Shown in pieces: positions 7,323 to 17,200 of a DNA stretch of 20,573 nucleotides. The notes beneath the pieces are model-generated. The model saw only the letters and a list, made by a program, of their open reading frames with translations. It ran no database searches and was not told the DNA's origin. Positions within the stretch are counted from its first letter, which is position 1; every line of letters starts with the position of its first letter. This stretch comes from a virus. The position numbers and the translations under genes were made by a program. Location of the stretch: positions 1 through 20,573 of IMG/VR virus record IMGVR_UViG_3300036981_000153. One strand, written 5' to 3'.

Positions 7323-9364
7323 TACTGGGAAGTAAGCTACCCTCGGATTACCAGATAGCCCATCCAAGATTAATCATCATGGATAGGAACAGTAATGAGT
7401 TAATAGACTCATTAGCCCCTGGGGTAGCGTTAGACCAATTCAGTTACTCCTACTCTGAGGATGCTGCTGATGAAGGGTCTGTAACTTTTAAGTTAACTAA
7501 AGTTGATCAGTTCAACATATTAGCCTTCCGGAAATACCAACACCTGATACTAACCTGGGGTTACCTGGGTGATATGTCAGAACCCATAAGAGTATTAATA
7601 ACTAAGGTAACTGAGACCTATACAGCCAATGGCTTAACCTTACTCCTCAGCTTCTCGGATGACTTCTCGGTATTAAGTGCCGGTAAAAGCTCTACTCTAC
7701 TACAAGCAGAAAACCTTAAGAAGTACTTAGAATGCTTACCTAAGCTGGGCATAGTGGTACAGGCCCTAAAAGCCCAAGCTAAAAACCAGTCGGTTATCAA
7801 GGACTACGCTACTGGCGAGGTACTTCAAGTAGATTGCGTATTAGCCCCTTACTTAATAACTTTAAGGCAAAGGGATAAAGTACACCATGATGCTTCCTAC
7901 TACCATACCAGAGAATTTAACCTCCAAGACGTTCCTGGATTCTGGTCACCCCTGCAGCTACCTGAGGCAGTAGCAAGGGTGATAATACAAAATGAAACAG
8001 GCTCACCCTATGGGGGAGAAACTGAGGTATGTGATGAGAGTGGTAATAGGCCAGTAGATATAGCGAAATTCAAGGCAGAACAGGATCGGCTAGAAAAGCT
8101 AAAGGCTAATGGTATTAAAGTAACAAACGTCCCAGACAGGGTATTCTTTGGTATACCAGAAGGAGCCCAGGGTGAGGGGCAAACTGTAAAAGAAGTAGTA
8201 ACCAGTTTACTTGATCAGTCCACCACTGACACTTGGAAAGTAACTGGCCATGGTAATGCTATGGTAATATATAATAAGAACTTACACCATGACCCAACTA
8301 GAGAGTACATCTGGGGTGGGGAACCTGGGTACTTATTAGATATAACTTTTAGCACTGACTCCCTTTATTCAAGCAATGACAGTGCCTTTTCAAACTTAAC
8401 AGTAGACCCAGAAACTGGGGCCCTTACTGTAAAAGAGTTTATAGATAATAAGAAAAACATGGATGATCTTAATGCCTATGCTGTTGAACAGGCTAATGAT
8501 TTCCTAGCTTCCTTAGAATCTATAACTGGCCCATTAAAAAATCCTTATGATAGTTGGAGTGCTGGTGATTATAAAGATAAAGTGGAAATGGAGAGTAATC
8601 TCATCCGAGCTGTCTACGATCCAAGGGGTTCTGCTAATTGGTTAAAGGGTGATCTAGACCCTAACATAGGTACTATAGGACCCCAAAGGGAACCTGAGTC
8701 TACCCGAATGAAGCTTGATTCAGATTCAGAAGGTAATCCCCGTATCCCTATTTATAGGCCTAAGCATGATATTAATTCCCCAGTAGTAGTAGGCCCGGTA
8801 GAGAAAGAAATGGCAGCACTTGACCAATCTATCTCTAAAATGAAAGAGGGCAGTAGTACCGGCCGTTTGAAAATAACTGCTACTATACTGGGAGACCCAT
8901 CAGTAGTTTGCCATGAGAATATCATATTAAAAGGTGTAAGCGCTAAACATATAGGGATATGCCACATCACTACTGCTACCCATACCATAAGCGCTAAAGG
9001 CTATCAGGTAGCTTTAGACATGTACCCAGTGGGACCTTTACCCTCGGGAGTTACTACCGCCAAGAAAACTACTGGTAAAAAAGAAGCAACAGAAGCTATC
9101 TGTAAAACCTGTCCTCCTCCAGGTACCCCTAGTATCCCAGATCCTGACTTAATAGAAAGATACCCACAAAAGGACTTCTTAATAAGCTATAAGGATAATA
9201 AGGGGGAACAACAATACCGGATGGTAAGGGCTACCGACTGGGGAGCTACCGAGGCTAATATACTGGGTTTAAAAAACCTGGGCGCTATACTACCGGGATA
9301 CAGTCCCAATACCCATATCCGTATAAAAGAGTCTAAAGATAAAGCTAACCTAGTAACCTACTAA
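7319..9364 (+). CDS. Baseplate hub protein (late control gpD / gp27-like)
   Basis: A 681-residue protein expected to form the trimeric hub that connects the tube to the spike. The first 110 residues form beta strands with a 'spike in solution' pattern (FSYSYSEDAADEGSVTFKLT, then LILTWGYLGD), as in gpD and Mu gp44 proteins. About residues 515-570 form the conserved last domain (DPSVVCHENIILKGVSAKHI, then ISAKGYQVALDM), matching 'G.P.l..G..v.l.g......G.y.v....H..s..GY.t.l'. Relative to simple gpD proteins it is enlarged by a central insertion (about residues 150-330) and by a C-terminal tail of about 88 residues starting near a CKTC motif (595-598). It overlaps the spike gene by one base (TAATG). 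Confidence 0.82.
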   Translation: MILGSKLPSDYQIAHPRLIIMDRNSNELIDSLAPGVALDQFSYSYSEDAADEGSVTFKLTKVDQFNILAFRKYQHLILTWGYLGDMSEPIRVLITKVTETYTANGLTLLLSFSDDFSVLSAGKSSTLLQAENLKKYLECLPKLGIVVQALKAQAKNQSVIKDYATGEVLQVDCVLAPYLITLRQRDKVHHDASYYHTREFNLQDVPGFWSPLQLPEAVARVIIQNETGSPYGGETEVCDESGNRPVDIAKFKAEQDRLEKLKANGIKVTNVPDRVFFGIPEGAQGEGQTVKEVVTSLLDQSTTDTWKVTGHGNAMVIYNKNLHHDPTREYIWGGEPGYLLDITFSTDSLYSSNDSAFSNLTVDPETGALTVKEFIDNKKNMDDLNAYAVEQANDFLASLESITGPLKNPYDSWSAGDYKDKVEMESNLIRAVYDPRGSANWLKGDLDPNIGTIGPQREPESTRMKLDSDSEGNPRIPIYRPKHDINSPVVVGPVEKEMAALDQSISKMKEGSSTGRLKITATILGDPSVVCHENIILKGVSAKHIGICHITTATHTISAKGYQVALDMYPVGPLPSGVTTAKKTTGKKEATEAICKTCPPPGTPSIPDPDLIERYPQKDFLISYKDNKGEQQYRMVRATDWGATEANILGLKNLGAILPGYSPNTHIRIKESKDKANLVTY

Positions 9365-10017
9365 TGGACGTCTCCAGTATATTAGCCAACATCCGTAAAT
9401 TTGGGTTAGAATTCGTAGGTTTATACTATGGGTCCTATCCCGCTTACGTGATTAATAATGAGGACCCCAGAGGTATGAATATGATACAGGTATCTCTACC
9501 CACTTTATTAAACCCCACTTCAGAATTGCCATGGGCACTACCAAAGGGGGTATTCTCTGGGGATAACTATGGGGCCCAATGTTTACCAGTAGTAGGTGAT
9601 ATGGTATGGGTAGAGTTTCAAATGGGTAGGTTGAAGAATCCTATCTGGTCCCACTACTTTCCCAGTAAGGGGAGTAAACCCGAAGAATTTAAAAGTACTA
9701 AGGTATATGGGTTTAAAACCCCAAAGGGCCATATAATAACCCTGGATGATGACCTGGACACCATCACTGTTATTCACAGTAAAGGTGGGGAAATATCTTT
9801 GGATGAAGATGGTATATACCTATCCTCTACCGCGGTAATTAACATAAGCAATGGTTCTACTAAGGTACAGATAACTGAGGAGGGAGTTAATATAGACTCT
9901 GACAAGGGTATCTACTTAGGGGGTAGTAAACAAGTACTGTATGCTAAGTTACCTGATCTATCTGTAATAACCGATCTATCTCAAGTGGGTATTTCTAATA
10001 AAGTTAAGGTAGGATGA
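9364..10017 (+). CDS. Baseplate spike protein (gpV / gp5-like, OB-fold plus beta-helix)
   Basis: A 217-residue protein expected to cap the hub and puncture the outer membrane. Residues 1-105 have OB-fold features: RGMNMIQVSLPTLLN, WALP, and CLPVVGDMVWVEFQMGRLKN before PIW, as in phage baseplate assembly protein V and VgrG-type spikes. Residues 120-200 are short repeated strands (FKTPKGHIITLDDD, ISLDEDGIYLSS, VQITEEGVNIDSDKGIYL), typical of the triple-stranded beta-helix needle. No lysozyme domain is inserted, unlike T4 gp5, and no PAAR-like tip with His/Cys metal ligands is obvious. The gene overlaps the hub gene upstream and the next gene downstream (ATGA). Confidence 0.83.
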   Translation: MDVSSILANIRKFGLEFVGLYYGSYPAYVINNEDPRGMNMIQVSLPTLLNPTSELPWALPKGVFSGDNYGAQCLPVVGDMVWVEFQMGRLKNPIWSHYFPSKGSKPEEFKSTKVYGFKTPKGHIITLDDDLDTITVIHSKGGEISLDEDGIYLSSTAVINISNGSTKVQITEEGVNIDSDKGIYLGGSKQVLYAKLPDLSVITDLSQVGISNKVKVG

Positions 10018-10406
10018 AACACATAGATGTAGAATTAGAATTACGGAAAAAGCTTGGTATCACTATTCATAAGAATATGTCTATACCTGAGATACTGGGC
10101 CAGTGGCAAAAAGTACCACAACCCATACAAGCTGCTTACCCAGAGATAACTCAATCTATTGCTAAACTACAAACCGCCTATTCATTGTATCTAACGGGTA
10201 AAGCCTTAAAGGAAACTTTGCATGAAGCGTATATAATACAGAAGGAGGTTTTAGAAGATGGTTCATCTTTCCTTTATGCCCCCTCTTTACCTATCGCTAA
10301 GCTATCAGATAAAGGCCAAGAACTTATCCTGCAAGGGGAGGCTGCCGCATTAAATTATGCAGTAGACTTTGCCTATACCAAACTGGTAGAAAGCCTAACC
10401 AAATGA
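10014..10406 (+). CDS. Small helical baseplate-region protein, unknown function
   Basis: A 130-residue, mostly helical, soluble protein that I do not recognise. It is charged at the N-terminus (KHIDVELELRKKLG) and has alanine/leucine-rich helices from about residue 45 to the end. It starts inside the spike stop codon (ATGA), with a weak AAGG/AGG purine stretch just upstream, and ends 23 bases before the gp25-like wedge gene. Placement between spike and wedge suggests a baseplate part, an assembly chaperone or a tip-associated factor, but the sequence itself shows no diagnostic motif. Confidence 0.7.
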   Translation: MKHIDVELELRKKLGITIHKNMSIPEILGQWQKVPQPIQAAYPEITQSIAKLQTAYSLYLTGKALKETLHEAYIIQKEVLEDGSSFLYAPSLPIAKLSDKGQELILQGEAAALNYAVDFAYTKLVESLTK

Positions 10407-10429
10407 TATGAGACTAGACCTTATAGTAT

Positions 10430-10837
10430 ATGGCAAATAACTTATTAAGCACAGTAGATCAAAAGGGTTTAACTTTTCCTATTATTATAGCGGAAGGTAC
10501 AGTGGCACTATCTGGGTATAAAGAACTCATAGAATCCTCTATCCTTAATATTCTACATTGGCCATTACATACCTTAGACTTTAATCCAGACTTTGGATCA
10601 AGGTTGGAAGAGCTACTGGGAGAACAAAATACCGTTGTATTAGCGACTCTAGTAAGAAAGTTCTTATATGATGCACTAACTTTATATGAACGTAGAATAA
10701 GTATACTAGATATATCTATAACTATACCCACGGTATCTTCTATGCACGTAGTAGTTAGATATATTATACTCGCCACTTCAGTAGTGGGAGAATTAGAAAT
10801 AACCCGTGAAATCCCCGCCCCTGATGAAACTAACTAA
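10430..10837 (+). CDS. Baseplate wedge protein (gpW/gp25-like)
   Basis: A 135-residue protein with the GPW/gp25 pattern: an N-terminal hydrophobic strand (FPIIIAEGTVALSG), a segment SILNILHWPLHTLDFNPDFG, then SRLEELLGEQN, where NPDFGSRLEELL (residues 52-63) matches the signature 'RPdFG..l.elLFe'. The C-terminal half has a helix followed by beta strands, as expected. Members form the inner wedge that links the sheath initiation ring to the J-type protein. The family was once called lysozyme-like, but no muramidase activity is implied. The stop overlaps the baseplate J start by 14 bases, so the two are probably co-translated. Confidence 0.87.
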   Translation: MANNLLSTVDQKGLTFPIIIAEGTVALSGYKELIESSILNILHWPLHTLDFNPDFGSRLEELLGEQNTVVLATLVRKFLYDALTLYERRISILDISITIPTVSSMHVVVRYIILATSVVGELEITREIPAPDETN

Positions 10838-12530
10838 CCCCTGGGTAGGCTATCTAGATAGATCCTACAAAACTATAAAAGCCTCTATCCTAACCCGTAT
10901 CAGAGTAACTATACCAGAGCTAACTGACCTAAGTGACAGCAATATACTGGTAATAATAATCAGTATCTTTTCAGGTATAGCGGAACAACTGAACTACTAC
11001 ATTGATACCGCTGCAAGGGAGTTATTCCTAACCACTGCTAAACGGACTTCCTCTGTATATAAAATATCCCAACTGCTAAACTATTCAGCTAAGGCCCGTA
11101 CAGCAGCTTCTGTAGATTTACTATTTACTACAGATGCCCCTGTAGATAACCCTGATTTAGTAATACCCATAGGTACTGTAGTAACCTCAGATAATGGGTT
11201 CCAATTTATAACCACAAAAACTTTAGCTTTTACCCCTAATACCTCAAAACTAATAGTTCCCGCCAAGCAGAGGGTAACTATTAGCCCCTATACAATAACC
11301 AATAATACCCAACCTGGCTGGAGTATACCCCTACCCCCTGATTATGAACATGGGTCAGCGGGGCTACAGGTAGATGGCATAGCTTGGACTCTCAGGGAGA
11401 CATTAGCATTCTCTAGATACGGTAGTGCTGATTTCAAGGTAATAGCTTATCAAACTGAGGGGGATGACGGTACTATAGGCCACCAGATCCAAGTAGGAGA
11501 TGGGCTATTGGGGATGTACCCAGAGGAGGGAACTAATATTACTATAAGCTACTGTATCACCTATGGCAGGAGTGGTAATTACGTACCCGCTCTTTCCATA
11601 AACACCATTCAAAGTAGTATAACCATACCCGTACAGGACCCAGCAGTGACTCTATCAGTAACTAACCCCCTATCTCCAAGAGGGGGTACTGATGTAGAGG
11701 GTAGAGCAGAGATAGTAAAATATGCCCCCTTATCTCTTAAGACTTTAGACAGGGCAGTAACTAGACAGGATTATATTGACATAGCTAAACTAGCTCCGGG
11801 TGTAGATAAGGCAGCTTTACACTTTAACTGTGGTAAATATGTAACCATCTACGTAGCACCCACTGGGGGTGGTATAGCTCCAGATAGTCTATTAGGTGAG
11901 GTACAAATTTACTTTGACTCCCGTAAGATGGTAACCACCCTTACCAGTATAAAGGCGGCAGGGGAGACCTTTATCAGTATGGAAATACAGGCAGTTGCAA
12001 AATTTAGGGTAGACCCCACCTTAGCCAGGAGAGATATAGAAGAAGCTTTAATCACTGCTTACTCTGAGAGCACCAGTGATATAAATAAACCTGTAAGATT
12101 ATCTGATATCATAGCTTTAGTAGATAACCTAGATAAGGTAGACTACCTAACAGTACATAACCTGTCTGCAATACCTTACGCTAGGCCTGTAGGGCATGAT
12201 CAACAGCTTTCATGGAATGCTCAGGTTGGGCCAAGCTCGGTTGAGATACTTAAATGGAAACTAATATTCACGGGTGGAGTTTTTAAACTCTACAAGGGCA
12301 TAGACTTTGTATCAGATATAGCTTCTAATGCTGTGTATGATATACCAGGTCTGTTAACTATCCAACCCATAGAGTCAACTGGTACTCCTTTTAATGGTAT
12401 GTATTGGGAATTTTATACTTACCCCTTTAATACTGATATAGTATTACAGGATTATACTGTACCCCGTATAGATCCCTATATGAACTACATAAACTTGACT
12501 GTAACTGGCCAATCCTATATAAATGGATAA
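10824..12530 (+). CDS. Baseplate J-like wedge protein (gp47 / gpJ / gp6 family)
   Basis: A 568-residue protein. Residues about 285-335 hold the Baseplate_J signature: LSPRGGTDVEGRAEIVKYAP, then LDRAVTRQDYIDIAKLAPGV, closely fitting 'GG.d.Es..e.r..a......RAvt..Dye.la...pgv'. The N-terminal 100 residues form helices with a wedge-like pattern (ILVIIISIFSGIAEQLNYYI). The protein joins neighbouring wedges around the hub and carries tail protein I. I chose the ATG at 10824. A GTG at 10806 would add six residues, but the ATG gives the usual short N-terminus and a 14-base overlap with the previous gene. It overlaps the tail protein I gene by eight bases. Confidence 0.9.
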   Translation: MKLTNPWVGYLDRSYKTIKASILTRIRVTIPELTDLSDSNILVIIISIFSGIAEQLNYYIDTAARELFLTTAKRTSSVYKISQLLNYSAKARTAASVDLLFTTDAPVDNPDLVIPIGTVVTSDNGFQFITTKTLAFTPNTSKLIVPAKQRVTISPYTITNNTQPGWSIPLPPDYEHGSAGLQVDGIAWTLRETLAFSRYGSADFKVIAYQTEGDDGTIGHQIQVGDGLLGMYPEEGTNITISYCITYGRSGNYVPALSINTIQSSITIPVQDPAVTLSVTNPLSPRGGTDVEGRAEIVKYAPLSLKTLDRAVTRQDYIDIAKLAPGVDKAALHFNCGKYVTIYVAPTGGGIAPDSLLGEVQIYFDSRKMVTTLTSIKAAGETFISMEIQAVAKFRVDPTLARRDIEEALITAYSESTSDINKPVRLSDIIALVDNLDKVDYLTVHNLSAIPYARPVGHDQQLSWNAQVGPSSVEILKWKLIFTGGVFKLYKGIDFVSDIASNAVYDIPGLLTIQPIESTGTPFNGMYWEFYTYPFNTDIVLQDYTVPRIDPYMNYINLTVTGQSYING

Positions 12531-13245
12531 TCTACAAATACCTAAGCTAAACACAAAATTCCCCAACTATTTTTGGGAGAAGGATACTGCCTTAGTACTG
12601 TCCCGGCTATTGGCTGAGTTAGATAATGAGATGGTAGATTATTATTATGCTATACCCAATTTACTATGGCAGTATGACTCCTGGGAAATTGATGGAGACT
12701 TCCTAAACTATCTAGCAGAGATGCTGGGAAATCCTCCCAGTCTACCTTATGGCCAAGAGTATGGGGGTAATAATTTCCCATATAGAACTCTATTAAAATT
12801 TATACCTATTGTATATAAATATAGGGGTACTGACCTTGGGTATGTTATGATGTTTAAGTTGATCGGCTTAGATGTTTGGACAGAAGATTTGGGTATACCC
12901 ATATATAGGTATGACGATGAATACCTGTATGATGAGGGGTTAAGGTATGATGGTAATTGCCCAGCTTGCTCATACTATAACCTACACATCCGGGAAAGTA
13001 TAGATGGAGATAGCCCTAATTGGCCCACTATAGCTGGGGAGAAATCCCCACAAGAACTACTAGACATTCTATCACCCTTCATAAAGTTTGTTGAGCCCAT
13101 TAACGCAGTATTATCTAAAATTATATATGGGGATAATACCGAAGAGCCTATAGAAAATAACTGGATATTAACCACGGGTATATGGGCTAATCAGTGGAGA
13201 TGGGATGATTCTAAGTACTGGAGAGATGAGCCTTTAGCACCTTAA
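12523..13245 (+). CDS. Tail protein I-like baseplate wedge / fibre connector
   Basis: A 240-residue protein directly after baseplate J, where P2 gpI-type proteins sit. The first 120 residues are helical with a family-like run: ALVLSRLLAELDNEMVDYYY, WEIDGDFLNYLAEMLGNP, and a later PYRTLLKFIPIVYKYRGTDL. A core of 'L..la...g......w....rr..i......ry.GT..a' is typical of tail protein I. The C-terminal half is rich in Trp, Tyr and Asp (GIWANQWRWDDSKYWRD near the end) and has a CPAC pair at about residues 146-149. Family members connect the wedge to the tail fibre, and the fibre gene follows 28 bases later. Confidence 0.8.
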   Translation: MDNLQIPKLNTKFPNYFWEKDTALVLSRLLAELDNEMVDYYYAIPNLLWQYDSWEIDGDFLNYLAEMLGNPPSLPYGQEYGGNNFPYRTLLKFIPIVYKYRGTDLGYVMMFKLIGLDVWTEDLGIPIYRYDDEYLYDEGLRYDGNCPACSYYNLHIRESIDGDSPNWPTIAGEKSPQELLDILSPFIKFVEPINAVLSKIIYGDNTEEPIENNWILTTGIWANQWRWDDSKYWRDEPLAP

Positions 13246-13273
13246 CTAAGTTACACAATTAAATTATACAATA

Positions 13274-14218
13274 ATGGCAAGATACGTATTCACAGGAGGT
13301 GACGGGGCTACCGGGGAAACTGGTTTAATCGTAAGGAACGGGCTTAATGCTAACTTCTTAGAACTCTACAATTCTCTACATGCTAGGGCCCACTCTTTAA
13401 CCAGCGCCACAGACCACTCAGCATCAGCTGCAATTGATAGGGGTAAATTTCTTAAATCCCACCCAACTACCGGTTTACCAGTATGGCTGCCTATTGCCAT
13501 AGATGATCTACCCGGTACAGTAGCATCGGCATCTGACCTAACCAACCACATACAAAATGAGGACAATCCCCATGGAACAAGCTTATACCAGATATCAGAG
13601 GCCGGAGCGGGTATAACCTTTATCCCCATAAATAATACAGTCGGTATTAATGTAGCTTTAATTGAGGGGGTAGGTTTAGATTTTGATGTAGAATCTGGTA
13701 AATTTCTACGTGTAAATAATACTAATCTACTCAACCAGGGTAGTACCCCAGACTCTGATAATGACGTGATAGGAATAACCTATCAGACTGGGGAATCCTC
13801 TTACCTACTAACACTGGGAGATCTTAAAGCCTGGCTACTATCAGGGGGAGCTTCTATGCTACAGACCTATGTAGTTGACCCCACCACGGGTAAACGGGTA
13901 GAGGTAGTAGCTACTGGTGCTGGTGTAACTTGCTCCTGGAGCAGCGGTAATAATTTAAGCCTTAATATCCCAGCCGGGGTAGAGGTCTTAAGTTTAATGG
14001 TAAGCTTATCCGGCTATCCTAATATGGTACTAATGGTAAACTATAGCTCTACAGACCGGGACTCTGGTATCTGGTACCCCATGATGCAGGCTTGGCGTAT
14101 GGATACAAAAAACCAATTAGTGGGTGTAACCTTAACTGGCGATGCTATAACCTTAAACAAGTTCACTATTGCAGGTCTAATAAACACTACCACAAATAAC
14201 ATAAGAATAACCATATAA
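13274..14218 (+). CDS. Tail fibre protein
   Basis: A 314-residue fibre-like protein. The N-terminus starts with a YVFTGGDGATGETG segment and then His-rich tail-fibre repeats: HARAHSLTSATDHS (residues 36-49) and LTNHIQNEDNPHGTSLYQI (89-107). The latter matches the short 'H......NPHg.t..qi' repeats common in phage tail fibres. The remainder is beta-rich and Ser/Thr/Gly/Asn-rich, ending in a strand-only domain (about 220-314), as expected for a trimeric tip. It abuts the next gene with a one-base overlap (TAATG). I could not identify an intramolecular chaperone, so the tip may be carried by the next protein. Confidence 0.72.
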   Translation: MARYVFTGGDGATGETGLIVRNGLNANFLELYNSLHARAHSLTSATDHSASAAIDRGKFLKSHPTTGLPVWLPIAIDDLPGTVASASDLTNHIQNEDNPHGTSLYQISEAGAGITFIPINNTVGINVALIEGVGLDFDVESGKFLRVNNTNLLNQGSTPDSDNDVIGITYQTGESSYLLTLGDLKAWLLSGGASMLQTYVVDPTTGKRVEVVATGAGVTCSWSSGNNLSLNIPAGVEVLSLMVSLSGYPNMVLMVNYSSTDRDSGIWYPMMQAWRMDTKNQLVGVTLTGDAITLNKFTIAGLINTTTNNIRITI

Positions 14219-17200
14219 TGGCAGAGAAACTATTCCAAGCCCGTATTGACATATTAACTGTAATAGAGCTTAGTAGTACACTATGGGATATTACAGCTAA
14301 TGTTGTGGATATATCTGGATCTTTTACAGCTCTTGATATGCAAGTGGGGGATAAGGTACTGATAACGGGGGTAGGAGTAACTGGTATTACAGTATACGAT
14401 AGGTATGTAGTAGTAGAGATAATAGGTAGAGATACTGTTTTCTGTAACTTTACTATTTCCTATGATGAAACGGGTACTCCAAAGACGATGAACGGTTACC
14501 CCCTAACCGGGCCCCACTTAGTGGGTAGGGCTTATGGCACAGACAACATACTAATGGAAATGCCATCATCCCATGAGATAGAAGATGAGTTCAGGAAAGA
14601 CCAGGGCATGGTTAATATGAACCTACATGAACTAGCCACCCACAGTGGGCCTGGTGGTATTCTTGAAGATGATATCCTGGCATTCGCTGAAGGTGCTTAC
14701 AGACCCTACTGGGAAAAACCTGACAGTGAGGTAGCCTCCCCAGTAATATACTATGGGGCAATAGAGGATCCCACCCAATTACCTTCGGGGATATCCAGGG
14801 TATTCTTAAATGGCGCTTGGGTAGCAACTGCCTTTGAAGTGTTCAAACGGGATGAAATTGAGGGCAAGGTAAGAGAAAACCGACTGAGGGATAAGTGGCT
14901 AAGATTAGGTAGTGGGGCAGCATCGGGCCAATTTGAGGTTAGTGAAAATATGCTACATATAGGGGGATACACTCCCGGGGGTACAATAATAACCCGCATT
15001 GGTAGCACCGGTGAATTTTCAAGTACTAATGCCTTCAAACCCGTTAGTATCTCAGTATTGGGTCAAGAGGTTAGCTTTACTAATCCTACCACATGGTATG
15101 CAAGGCTAGTTTTTATTGGGGGAGAATTTGATACCCGTTCTGAATTTTCCAATGAATTTACTTTTTTAACTTCCGATACCCAACCCTTTACAGGCTTATC
15201 CTATTACTGTTTTGATCAAGGGCACTTCTCTGGGTTTGTTATGATATACGGTACTGAGCCAGGTGTATATACATATTTAGAAAGTTACTGGGGGGTAGAG
15301 TCTCCCGCTTACTTCGAACTTTCTTTAGGAGAGTTAGTTCCAGACTTACCTACTCTAAGGGCTATCCCTTATGAAAAGATTTTGGCACCTGCCCCAATTA
15401 ACCATGAGTATATTGAGGTGGATGACTTCAACCAGCTTTTCTCGGTTAACATGACAAATATCAAACTCCTAAAGGGGTTGCCCGTTTATGATACTGTAGA
15501 AGATGCTAGGGCTGATGGGCTACCCGTGAACCAATTATTCAGGACTTCAACAGGGCACGTGATGATAAACTTCTCTACTGCCCTACCCATGAGGTTTTTA
15601 GCGGATTATAACAATACTTATGAGGCTACCTTACAAGCTAACTTTGATTTTATTTTCCCAGATCCCCCTTCCGTACCCTTTACTATAGATTGGGGAGATG
15701 GAACTCCTCCTGAAGAAATAACAGAATACATTAATAAAGGTACAACATTTGCGATCTTCCTTTCTCACACTTATGGGAGGTTATCTGTTTGTACCATAAC
15801 ATGGAACTTTGATATTATAGAAACTCCCGTATACATAGGTATTGGCGGAGCTATAACAGGCTGTCCCAGCCTTGTGGAGCTACCCTGTATCAATTGGTGG
15901 TTTTACGATGCTATGGAGTTTCCGGATGAAGTACTTTATGTTGGGGTTGAAACATTAAATGTTTACACAACTAAAATCTTTACTCTAAACCTTGATTGGT
16001 TTACATCTTTAAAAGTAGTTAACATCTCCATATGCCCAATGTTTACAGGTCTAGGTTTAACCACGAGCCACATCATAGAGGAACTTTACATAGACCAATG
16101 TTCTGAATTTATTAATTTACCTGACTTATCTCTTTTACAGGGGTTACACTACCTTAGTTTTAATAGCTCAATAAACCTACCTTCAGCTTCTATTAATGAG
16201 ATATTGGGTTACTATAAAGATACCTACCTTCCAGAACTACTTCAAGTGAACCTATCAAACACGTCATTTGCCGATCCAACCCTGCTTAGTGAGGCTATGG
16301 CTAATAACCCACAATGTATTTTTTACGTTGATACCTCTATGGCACTAGCTGGGGTCATAACCAGTGTTGCCAATACCAGTATAGGGATCCAGTTAGCATT
16401 CCCGGAACTTATAGGTGGGGGTTTTACAATATATTTTGGGGATGGGGACTCGGCAACCTTTAATAATAATACCAGTACTCTGATCACTGATTGGGGCACT
16501 TACTACAGTGGGGAGATTAACCATGAGTATGTGAATGCCGGATACTATGAGGTTAGGGTAGAAGTAGATTTACATACTGCTGGGGTTATTAAGATATGGC
16601 TTGATCCCGATAACCAAGGGGTTATGCAATCTTTATTTATGTACAGGGACTTGGTACAACTTTGGGTGGGTTCTTATGATGGCCAAGATATTTCAAATGC
16701 TACCAACCTAAGGAAGTTAGAAATAAACAGGGCAACTGAAGTGGGTATCCCTAACCTAAGTAAACTAACCCAACTAGTAACGTATGAAGATATTGGATCT
16801 CTTACTACCACACCAGCCGATTTTTCCTACAATACCCTGTTAGAAAACCTAACCATAGCAGAAACCTATTTGGCTACTCCCCCAGACCTATCCCCTTTCG
16901 TATCTACTTTAAAGTATCTAAATATATCCTATTGTGGGAACCTAGCATCCCCACCAGACATAACGGGGTTAACTACCTTACAGGTATTAACCCTACTAGG
17001 GTGCACTCTATTTACCCAATCCCACATTGATAGTTTATTTGATTACTTCTCTGTTTTAAGGCCTACTATAGTGGCAGCTCAATTAGGGGGGAATGGTAGA
17101 ATCCCAACCCTAAGTAAGGTAGCCGCCGCACAAGCAGCAAATCCACAATGTAGCTTCGAGTGGGATGAAACAATATTTTTAGCAAGGGTTTCCGTTGGCG

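Noticed and set aside
10806-10823. GTG start for the baseplate J gene
   Set aside because: It adds only six residues; the ATG at 10824 is the more usual start and keeps a 14-base overlap.
1028-13245. Possible extracellular contractile injection system or tailocin instead of a phage
   Set aside because: A full-length tape measure with frameshifted chaperone, a gp10-like connector and a likely terminator fit a phage tail better; a tailocin cannot be fully excluded because head genes lie outside the window.
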